Assembly: GCA_938015605.1 (NCBI GenBank)
Contig: CALLPO010000005.1
Coordinates: 1 to 9,921, forward strand
Source of the DNA: an uncultured Candidatus Altimarinota bacterium
Lineage (GTDB): Bacteria; Patescibacteriota; Gracilibacteria; BD1-5; UBA6164
Direction of reading: 5' to 3'
Length of the DNA: 9,921 nt
The notes beneath the pieces are model-generated. The model was not told the DNA's origin and made no database searches. It was given only the letters and a program-made list of their open reading frames with translations. Positions 1 through 7,645 of this stretch are shown piece after piece (within the stretch, counting starts at the first letter, position 1; each line of letters starts with the position of its first letter). The position numbers and the translations under genes are program-made.

Positions 1-2
1 TT

Positions 3-1136
3 TTTTATTGGACTATGAAATACTATGTTCTTGGGACAAAAAATAATCAGATGCTTACAGAATATTTAGAAAAATACTATGTAAAACTTCAAAGTGATTT
101 ACAAGAATTATCAGACTTTTTTGGAGACTCAGAGTTGATTATAAAAATACTAAATTTATGAGAAAAGAACAGAGATTTTATATTGAATTGAGATAACTCT
201 AGTATTATAAATTTCTTGTATTTAGAATGTATTCAAAAAAAGCCTCAATGACTTTGAAATCATCAATTTTATGCTGAGAAGTTATTGGCTGAAATGGAAT
301 TGTTTCTTGATTGAAAAACTCTTAAACTTAGACAAAATCAAGGTACACAAATTGCTGGAACAAATATTAGATTAAGTCTCAATGATAATAATCCATATGG
401 GAAAATGGATGCTCATCCTGATCATCAAACAACATGATGAGTGAAGTGATGGTGAGAAAAATCAGAAAAAGAATGGTTAGATATATATGAAAAAACATTC
501 AATTTGTTAAGAGAAACAGATGAATGATTTTATGATGAATTGAACAAAATAATTACAAAAATAATTCCACTCTGAACAGCTAAAGGTTTACATAATTCTG
601 CAAGTTATAAAGAATGTATTTGACACTTATATATGTGATATACAATTGATTCAGATACTCCAGAGTTGAATAATTTAGAAGCGATTATACATGAATCAAG
701 CCATAATAAAATTAATCTAATAAAGCAATTTGATCCACTTGTTTTGAGTAACTATGAAACAAAGTATTATTCTCCATATAGGCCAGATGCTAGACATATT
801 CATTGAGTATTTTTAGGGATACAAGCATTTGTCCCAGTTATTTATATCCTAATGCAAACACTGAATAAATGATCTATGCCAGATTCCTGACACTGGAAAG
901 AAAAAATTTTTTTGTATTATTTGAAAAATAAATTCTGCCTTAGAGTTTTGAAAAAACATTGAAAATTTTCTGAACTTTGAACAGAGATTATGGATGAAAT
1001 AGAAGAAGTAATGTGAATGACGGATGTTATTTACAAAACCATCACTATTGATGAGACAGTAATTTTGAATGCAAAAAATGCAATGATTGCTCATTTTCAG
1101 GAAGTTAATAAAAATTATCCACACTTAGAATATTAA
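3..1136 (+). CDS. HExxH-type peptide beta-hydroxylase-like protein (5' end possibly outside window)
   Basis: The reading frame is open from the window edge to TAA and contains about 19 TGA codons read as Gly. The first ATG is at 15 (373 aa from there), but no stop precedes it, so the true start may lie upstream. Counted from that ATG, a HESSH motif lies at residues 226-230, followed by a YYSPYRPDAR stretch and two histidines at 261 and 263. This order (HExxH, a DP shortly after, SPxRPDxR, then a hydrophobic GxxxG-like helix) resembles the 'HEXXH motif' family now described as 2-oxoglutarate-dependent peptide beta-hydroxylases that modify ribosomally made peptides. H226 and H230 would bind iron; the third ligand is not clear from sequence. 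No signal peptide or membrane segment is seen. It is the first visible gene of a tight operon, 3 bases before rlmH. No precursor peptide gene is visible. Family membership is fairly likely; activity and substrate are inference. Confidence 0.7.
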
Positions 1137-1139
1137 ACT

Positions 1140-1592
1140 ATGATAAAAATATATATATTTGCAGATTCATATAAAATTTATGAAACTGCTATTAAAGAGT
1201 ATGAAAAGAGACTTTGAAAAGATATAAAAATTGAAAAACTTAAACCTTTCAAAAATAAAAATTGAGACCTAGTTATAAATAAAGAAACAGAAATTTTAGA
1301 GAAACTGTTACAAAAAGAGAAGTGATACAAAATTATATTATCACCAGCCTGAAAGAAATTTTCTACACAGGAACTGTACAAAAAAATAGAAAGTGTGAAA
1401 CAAAACTTTGGGAATGTAGTTTTCTTTGTATGATGAGCTAACTGACTTGATTATAAAAAATTACAAAATTCCTCAGATTTACAACTCAGTCTATCTGATT
1501 TAACTATGCCTCATTCACTTGCTTTAGTTGTTTTGGTTGAGCAGTTATATAGGCTTAGTATGATAAAAAAGGGAACTAGTTATGATAAATAA
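1140..1592 (+). CDS. rlmH: 23S rRNA (pseudouridine1915-N3)-methyltransferase RlmH
   Basis: 150 aa, the usual length for this small SPOUT methyltransferase, which uses S-adenosylmethionine to methylate pseudouridine 1915 in helix 69 of 23S rRNA. The SAM-binding knot is visible as FFVGGANGL (glycines 98, 99 and 102, all three encoded by TGA), followed by the family signature SLSDLTMPHSLALVVLVEQL, then YR and a short basic tail. About seven of nine glycines are TGA. The tail ends in SYDK, where most relatives I know end in YH followed by Lys or Arg, so the usual His is Asp here. The start ATG lies 3 bases after the upstream stop with no Shine-Dalgarno. Translational coupling within the operon is likely. 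Identification is secure. Confidence 0.95.
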
Positions 1593-1602
1593 TAAAAATA
1601 TT

Positions 1603-2529
1603 ATGAAAAAAACTTTAATTTTATTTTTAGCAATCATTTTACTATTTGTTATTTATTTGAAAATACCAATTTATAGTTCAGGTATTGTTGATAGTTATTT
1701 TGATACTAAATATACAACAAAAGATACTCTTGATAGTCAAAATGGTATGTTGATACTTGTAGAATATGCTAATTGATTAGCACAAAATGTTCAAGAAATT
1801 GATGTTGAGAACAACCCAGAATCTATAGAGAAGTTTTTAATAGAAGAAAAAGAATTATATAAAAGAATTCTAGAAAAAGACTTTTTAAAATATGATACGT
1901 CTATCGAATGATATATATCAAGCTTAGTTCAATTTGAAAAGAAAAAAATAGAGTATATTGAATCAAAAAATTGAACTCTTTGATTTAAATCTTATCTTTA
2001 TATTTTAGAGGATTCACTTGAACAAAATATAGCCATATTAAAGAATTCTGAATGAAATATTATTTTCCATTCAACATATGAAACACTTGTTGAAATTGAT
2101 TTAGCTTATCTAACTCAACTTATAGAAAAAAATAAATTGAGTAATTGAGATAAACAAAAATATATCGATATCCTTAAGAGATTTCCTCTTGATATTGAGT
2201 TATTCACGGATGCAGTAAAAGCTGAATACTGAAAAAAAGTGAGAGACTTTGACATTGAATTTACTAAATCTCTAAGTGGACAATCCCCAGAAAATCATAT
2301 GAAAATTCTTACTTTTCTTTTAATTAATAAAAGTGAAACAAAAGAGTTATTTAAAAATATGTATAAAAAATTAATTGAAGGAAACTATGAAAAACCAGAA
2401 TATCCAACTATAGTAAGAGATACAAAGAATTATCTTTGAAAAAGTTTTGTAATATGAGCATATTCTGATTTAAGTAAACAGAAAGAAAACTACCTTAAAC
2501 TTATAGAAAAAATTGAAAGTATTAAATAA
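1603..2529 (+). CDS. Membrane-anchored protein of unknown function
   Basis: 308 aa with nine TGA-Gly codons; I do not recognise a family. Residues 1-20 form a Lys-Lys start followed by a strongly hydrophobic helix (LILFLAIILLFVIYL), so it is either an uncleaved N-terminal anchor or a signal peptide. No lipobox cysteine is seen. The remaining ~280 residues are polar, rich in Lys/Glu/Ile and mostly helical in character, and would lie outside the membrane. There is no cysteine pair, catalytic triad or repeat that I can see. The start at ATG 1603 was chosen because it gives a normal MKKT signal-like N-terminus. An in-frame ATG at 1582 would add seven residues and overlap the end of rlmH. The gene sits 10 bases after rlmH and 10 bases before the oligopeptidase gene, so co-transcription is likely. 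The gene is real; its function is unknown. Confidence 0.85.
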
Positions 2530-2539
2530 ATAAAAAACA

Positions 2540-4522
2540 ATGACAATACAAATTAAAACGAAAATAAGAGAGGAATTAACTAAACAGGGAATTCCAGATT
2601 TAAAGTTTCTGTTCTCTGATGAGGCAATAGAAGTTATAGAAGAACTATTAGATGAACTTTTAGAAGAAGAAAAAGTAATCTTTAATTCTAAACTGACTAC
2701 TAGTGATAATGATATTACTTTTGAACTATTTGATGATGAAAGCTCCTTAGATTATCTTACAAGTTATCTATATCACTTGAAGTGAGTATTTTCTACTGAT
2801 AAGATTAGAAATATTATAGAAAATATTGAACCAAAACTTGTAGAATTTGGAAACTATATTTCTTACAACAAGAGATATTTTGATATGCTTCAAATTTGTT
2901 TAAAAAATTGTAAATTAGATAGTGAGCAAACCAAAATTATAGAAGATGGAATCAAAGCTTATAAAGTAAGAGGAATTGATTTAGACTTAGAAAAACAAGA
3001 TGAATTGAAAAATATATCTCAAAAACTTTCTAAACTTACAACAGATTTTTCAAATAATGTACTTGACAGTGAAAATGAATTTAACTATGTAATTACTGAC
3101 TTTGAAATAATCAAAGACTTACCAAAAGAAATTTTGGAAAGTGTAAAAAAAGATAATGAATATATTTTCAAAGCAAATCCAAGTCACTATATAAATATTA
3201 TGAAGTATTGTAGTGATGCCGGTGTGAGAAAACTATTCCAACAAGTAAGAACAAGTTTTGCTTCAAGTGGGAAGTTTGATAATAGAGAGAATGTTTTAAA
3301 TATCTTAAAACTAAAAGACCAAAAAGCTAAAATTCTTGGTTTTAAAAACTATGCAGAACTTTCTTTAGTTTTTAAAATGGCTGATAGTCCTGAACAAGTT
3401 ACAGACCTATTATGAAAGGTCTCTACTAAAGCAAAGATTAAAGGAGGAGAAGAATTAATATTTTTAAAAGAATATTTTAAATTAGATAAAATTCATGAAT
3501 GGGATCTAGGATACTATTATAGAAAATTAAAAGAAGAAAAGTATAAGTTAGATGATAAACAGTTAAAAAAATATTTTGAATTTGAAACAGTTTTAGTCTG
3601 ATTGTTTTCTATTGTTCAGAAACTGTTTTGACTAGAAATGAAGCAACTTCCAAAAAATGATATTTTTTGAGAAAAGCATGATGTAAGGATATATGAGGTT
3701 TTTAAAGATTGAAAAAAGATTGCCTACTATATGTTAGATGCTTTTTATAGAGATGAAAAAAGATCATGAGCATGGATGAATAACTTGAGACCAAAGTTTG
3801 GAGATAAACTTCCTTTTGTTATTAATGTATGTAATTTTACCAAAAACCCAAATGCTAGTCTTTTGAGTTTGTGAGAAGTTCAAACAATTTTTCATGAATT
3901 TGGTCATGCAAGTCATGATATTCTAGGAACTTCTAAATATTCTGACCTAACAGGTTTTCATGTAGAATGGGATTTTATAGAAGTACCATCACAATTTTTA
4001 GAGCACTGGGCAGATGAATCTGAAGCTATTAAAACATATGCTAAACATTACAAAACTTGAGAAGTTATTCCAGATGAATTTTTAGAAAAACTTGAACAAC
4101 TAGATAAAATTTGAAATGGAAATGGGGTACTCAAACAAAATGAATATGCATTTCAAGATATGCTTTTGTATAGCAATGAAGTTCCTACCACTGTTAAAGA
4201 GCTAGATGAAATAGCTCTTGTTACAGCAAAAGAATATTCACTATTTGATAAAGCTGAAGATTATAAACCGTATGCAAGTTTTGGACATATATTTTCAGGT
4301 TGATATGCAGCTGGATACTTTTCTTATATGTGGGCAGAAATTATAGAACTTGATATTCTAAGAGAGTTCAAAAAGAAAGGCATGTTTAATGAAGAGTTAT
4401 GAAGAAAGTATAGAGAAACTATCCTAGAAGCAGGATCAACTAAAAAAGCATCAGAAATGTTTCATGATTTTATGTGAAGAGAAGTGGATGTTGAATGATT
4501 CTTTGAAAAGAAGGGAATATAA
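2540..4522 (+). CDS. M3-family zinc oligopeptidase (oligopeptidase A / PepF / thimet type)
   Basis: 660 aa, close to the ~680 aa of E. coli oligopeptidase A. The zinc site is complete: HEFGHASH at residues 452-459 gives H452, E453 and H456. The third ligand E481 lies in the conserved FIEVPSQFLEHW segment, 29 residues after the first His, as in thimet oligopeptidase. The substrate-binding helix GHIFSGGYAAGYFSYMWAE (H583, Y589, Y593, Y596) is intact, and the Gly before Y589 is a TGA codon at 4301-4303. The enzyme should cleave short peptides in the cytoplasm; no signal peptide is present. It is the last gene of the plus-strand operon, 10 bases after the membrane protein, and ends at a hairpin. 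It has about 14 TGA and 22 GGN glycine codons, a lower TGA share than its neighbours. Whether it acts as OpdA, PepF or Dcp cannot be told from sequence. Confidence 0.93.
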
Positions 4523-4547
4523 AAAAGAAAGCTCAGCTTTCTTTTTA
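4522..4547. terminator. Shared bidirectional intrinsic terminator (oligopeptidase / dnaG)
   Basis: An 11-bp perfect stem (4522-4532 with 4536-4546) closes over a TCA loop and has A-runs on one side and T-runs on the other, so it can act on both strands. It uses the last base of the oligopeptidase TAA and most of the dnaG TAA, which lies in the right-hand T-run. The two converging genes are only 22 bases apart. Confidence 0.8.
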
Positions 4548-6212
4548 TTTCAATCACATTTTTTTAGCTTTTTTCACTATTTCACTATATTCTCAAAAAG
4601 CATTGTTATCTCAAGCATTCATTTTCTCTTTTAGGGAAGTAATTGCTTTTTTGTATGTATCCAAGTTAATTTTTTTTACTAATTTATCTAGAGTGTTTCA
4701 AATGACTTCGTTAGTTTGTTCAAGAGCAGTGGATTCAATCTTCATTGAAAGAGCTTTATATCTTTCTTTAGTGTTTAATTCCATATTGTTTAGTGCTGAT
4801 TCTCAAGAGTCTAAGAATTTTTGTAATTCAGGGTTAATATATTCTGGAAAGATTATATTCTCTTTTATATACTTACGATTGTCTGGTGAGCTTAAAATAT
4901 ATCAAATAGCATAGTCTTCACTAGAGTAATCTGTTTTAGAAATAGTGCTTTCTATTCAGAATTGTTTTTTGAGTCTCGTTTTGTTAAAAGCCTCATAAAC
5001 TGTGTCTTCTCTTAGTCATAACTTAATAGCTATTTCCTTGAGATAATAGTCTTTTTCTATGATAGAAGTGTAGCTTTTTAGTACTTCTAGAATTTCTTTG
5101 AGGAACTTCTTTTTCTCGTCAATTGAGTTAATGTTAAAATCAGACTTTTGAATAAGAAATCAAATAGGTGAAACTGCTTTTTCAATAAGTTCTTGAAAGT
5201 TTCATCATGACTTAATATAATCATCTGGGTCACTTCACTTTGGTAGTAAAATTACTCTAATTTCTAGATCTTTGTTTTTTAAGTTTTCAATAGAGAGTTT
5301 GGTGGCTTTTTCTCATGCTTTGTCTCAATCAAAACAAAGATAAATCTTATGAGTTAATCTTTTTAGAATAGTCATATGTTTATCTGTCAGAGCTGTTCAA
5401 CTGACTGCTACTGTGTTTGCAAAACCAGCATCTACTAGAGAAATAGTATCCATGTATCATTCTGTAATGATCACAAAATCATTTTTTGTTATTGCTGATC
5501 TTGCTTTAAAAAGACCATACAGAACTGATGATTTATCATAGATAGAAGTTGCAGGAGAATTTAGATATTTAGGTTCTCCTAATCCGATAATTCTTCCAGC
5601 AAAGGCTATATAATCTCACCTAGCATTTTGAATTGGAAAAATAATTCTGTTAATGAATTTGTCTTTTTTTTGAGAAACACTATTAAAAATTTGAGAATCT
5701 TCAATCATTTTATCCTCATATCATTTTCACTTCAAAAAATTATATAGTTCAATTCAGCTATCTGAATATCCAAATTCAAACTGAGTAATGAGTTCATCAT
5801 TAAGTCATCTATCTATAAGTTCTTTTTTTACCTCTGGGTATTTAGTAAGTGCTTGTTTGTAATAGTAAGTAGCATCTTTATAGATGTGATAGAGACTTTT
5901 TGTAAGTTTGATTTTTTCAGGATCAGCATTTCATACTTTTATTCCAGTGACTCCACCAAGGATTTGCATTGATTCTCGAAATTCACAATTTTCAATATCC
6001 ATAATAAACTTAAGAGGACCTCATCATTTATGACAACCAAAACAATAAGCCAACTGTTTAGCTGGACTTACCACAAAACTAGGAGTTTTTTCTGAGTGAC
6101 CTGGGAAAGGACAAGCAGCTTTATAATTAACTCAAGCTTTTTTAATTTTGGTATATTTTTGAACAAGATCTACTATATCTACAGCATTTTCTAATTCATC
6201 AGTAATTGACAT
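4545..6212 (-). CDS. dnaG: DNA primase DnaG
   Basis: 555 aa, near the 581 aa of E. coli primase, with about 25 TGA-Gly codons. It makes the RNA primers for replication. The N-terminal CHC2 zinc finger is visible as CPFPGHSEKTPSF (C34, H39) and YCFGC (C57, C60). The C-x4-H spacing carries two extra residues compared with the common CPFHxEKTPSF. The RNA-polymerase core follows, with RIIFPI and IAFAGRI. The TOPRIM metal site follows: VIITEGYMD (E251, with Gly252 as TGA), then CFDGDKAGEKA (D295 and D297, with Gly296 and Gly300 as TGA) and PKGSDPDDY. The last ~150 residues are helical, as expected for the helicase-interaction domain. The start was chosen because the N-terminal length before the zinc finger is right and a promoter lies just upstream. 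It is divergent from yebC and convergent with the oligopeptidase gene. Confidence 0.95.
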
Positions 6213-6241
6213 AAACGATAGAGAGTTATATATATAGTTTT

Positions 6242-6269
6242 ATTATAAATATTAAAACTCATTTTACAA
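6242..6269 (-). promoter_or_regulatory. Predicted dnaG promoter
   Basis: On the minus strand, TTGTAA (6269-6264) and TATAAT (6247-6242) are separated by 16 bases. The predicted transcript would start near 6235 and have a leader of about 22 bases before the dnaG ATG. Its -35 box overlaps that of the yebC promoter on the other strand. Confidence 0.5.
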
Positions 6270-6290
6270 ACTTGAATAAAAAAATATACT
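6263..6290 (+). promoter_or_regulatory. Predicted yebC promoter
   Basis: TTTACA (6263-6268) and TATACT (6285-6290) are separated by 16 bases, each differing from the sigma-70 consensus by one base. Predicted transcription starts near 6297, leaving a leader of about 22 bases before the ATG at 6319. The -35 box lies on the same bases as the dnaG -35 box on the opposite strand. Confidence 0.5.
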
Positions 6291-6318
6291 GATATTAATA
6301 TTACTAATTATAATACCA

Positions 6319-7089
6319 ATGGGAAGAGGACCTGTAGTAGCTAAAAGAAGAGATGCTGTAAATGCTGTTAAATGAAAAATATTTGCAATTCATGCTAAAT
6401 TAATTGCCCTAGCTGCTCAAAGTGGATGAGATGCTGATATGAATCCAACTCTAGCAATGGAAGTTGAAAAAGCTAGAAAAGCTTGAGTTCCAAATGATAA
6501 TATAGATAGAGCTATTAAGAAGTGAACCGGTGAAGATAAAGATGCAGCACAAATTGTAGAAATCGTTTATGAAGGACATGCAGCTGGTTGAGCTGCAGTG
6601 ATTGTTCAAGTTCTGACAGATAATAAAAATAGAGCAGCAGCAAGTATTAGACATATATTCACTAAAGCAAGTGGAAATATGTGAACATCAGGTTCTGTTG
6701 ATTGGATGTTTAAAAGAAAAGGTGTAATTGTAATTGATTCAGAAATTCATGATTATGATAGTGTTGAGGAATTAGTTATGGAAACAGAAGCTGAGGATAT
6801 TACTCATGAAGGAAGGGAAATTACTGTTATTACGGCATTAGAAGATTTTTCTACAGTAGAAAAATTCTTCAATGAAAAAAACATAGAACTTCATTCATGT
6901 GAATTAGAATTTGTTCCAGATAATACAGTTGAAATTACTGATTTTGATAAAGCGCTTAAATATAAAATGCTTATTAATGGTTTTGAAGAAGATGAAGATG
7001 TACAAAATGTATTTGGAAATTGAAAAATGTCAGAGCAATTAGATGAAGAAGTTGAAGCATTTATAGAAAAAAATACTTTTAGAACATAA
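6319..7089 (+). CDS. yebC: YebC/PmpR family protein (translation factor / transcriptional regulator)
   Basis: 256 aa, slightly above the usual ~240-250. YebC-family proteins have been described as DNA-binding regulators (PmpR) and, more recently, as ribosome-associated factors that help with proline-rich stretches, and also as mitochondrial translation activators (TACO1). The family hallmarks are all present: KGKIFA near residue 19, NPTLAMEVEKARKAGVPNDN followed by IDRAIKKGTG, then YEGHAAGGAAVIVQVLTDN, NR, GNMGTSGSVDWMF and KRKGVI. The conserved Gly of KGK, one Gly of each GG pair and that of KKG are TGA codons. The opening MGRGPVVAKRRDAVNAVK departs from the common AGHSKWxNIxHRK start, but remains basic. 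The gene has its own predicted promoter and is followed by a palindromic terminator. Confidence 0.93.
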
Positions 7090-7125
7090 AATAAAAGCTA
7101 GATAATATTATCTAGCTTTTATTTT
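7088..7125. terminator. 38-bp perfect palindrome, shared terminator of yebC and the next gene
   Basis: Arms 7088-7106 and 7107-7125 are exact reverse complements (19 bases each), centred on AAT|ATT. The core is AAAAGCTAGAT and its complement, and T-rich ends face both ways. The last two bases of the yebC stop codon (7087-7089) start the left arm. The stop of the converging minus-strand gene (7108-7110) lies at the centre, so the palindrome also encodes that protein's last residues. Confidence 0.8.
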
Positions 7126-7560
7126 GTACCTACTCCTGAGTGTATGTAATTTATTTTTGATGTCTTCTGTTTCAAAAACAGTTCTTTCTCTTCACTCTAT
7201 TGTTTTATCGTATATTAATAAAAAATAGGGTACAATTATATCCTTTTTAATAGGAAGTTCATTACATATTTCTTTAATAACATTTTTTAATAATTCAAGT
7301 GACCCCATATCTTCTAACCATTCATCTAGAGCAATTTTTAACTCTCACTTCTCTTTATTAAAATCTGCCTGTAATAATAGTTTTCTTTCATGTTCTCAAA
7401 TCTCTTGAGTTGTCATATCAATAATTGCTTTAGAAACAACTCTTGTTCATTCATCTTCAGATATTGGAGAAGTACTATTTCAATAAGGTCTTGATTTTTT
7501 TTCACCTACAATTGTATTTAATGGAGGGAAATTAGATGTATATATTTCTTTACCACTCAT
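7108..7560 (-). CDS. Small soluble protein of unknown function
   Basis: 150 aa with five TGA-Gly and three GGN-Gly codons; I do not recognise it. The first ~40 residues are rich in Pro, Ser, Thr and Gly (for example NFPPLNT, SRPYGNSTSP) and look disordered. Residues ~45-110 are charged and probably helical, containing ERKLLLQADF and LDEWLEDMGSLELL. A hydrophobic strand-like VPYFLLIYDK follows, then a basic end (KLHTLRSRYKIKAR). There are no cysteine clusters, signal peptide or membrane segment. It has its own predicted promoter at 7589-7617. Its last codons lie inside the palindrome shared with yebC. The codon pattern matches its neighbours, so it is a resident gene, and the unbroken frame with normal in-frame TGA use supports that it is real. 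Confidence 0.75.
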
Positions 7561-7588
7561 GTTAAATTATTTATAATTTATTAGAAAT

Positions 7589-7617
7589 ATAATAGCATAC
7601 TATATTTACAATTACAA
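7589..7617 (-). promoter_or_regulatory. Predicted promoter of the small unknown gene
   Basis: On the minus strand, TTGTAA (7617-7612) and TATTAT (7594-7589) lie 17 bases apart, giving a leader of about 22 bases before the ATG at 7560. The -35 box is the same as the one proposed for dnaG. It abuts the terminator of the upstream gene. Confidence 0.45.
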
Positions 7618-7645
7618 AAAAAGAGCTGAAATTCAGCTCTTTTTT
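7617..7645. terminator. Intrinsic terminator after the pseudophosphatase-propeller gene
   Basis: A 12-bp stem (7617-7628 with 7634-7645) built from AAAAAAGAGCTG and its complement has a 5-base loop and T-runs in both directions. On the minus strand it begins within the TAA stop of the 629-aa gene and ends in a run of seven T. Confidence 0.8.

Noticed and set aside
849..1124. Minus-strand open frame inside the HExxH gene
   Set aside because: Antisense shadow of a clearly coding plus-strand gene; its translation is Phe/Ile/Asn-rich with no family resemblance.
1178..1381. Minus-strand open frame inside rlmH
   Set aside because: Antisense shadow of a confidently identified gene.
4603..4914. Plus-strand open frame of 103 codons antisense to dnaG
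   Set aside because: It lies fully within the dnaG C-terminal region and reads as the hydrophobic complement of charged helices. No promoter or conserved motif is seen.
6309..6314. Perfect TATAAT directly before the yebC ATG, suggesting a leaderless mRNA
   Set aside because: There is no -35 at the right distance, and a better-spaced promoter (6263-6290) gives a leader like those of neighbouring genes. In DNA this AT-rich a TATAAT is expected by chance.
6451..6654. Minus-strand open frame inside yebC
   Set aside because: Antisense shadow; its Cys/Ser/Ile-rich sequence comes from GCA/AGA-rich coding sequence on the other strand.
7088..7125. 38-bp palindrome as a phage or recombinase attachment site
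   Set aside because: Its position between converging stops and its T-rich ends fit a terminator; no integrase or mobile gene is nearby.
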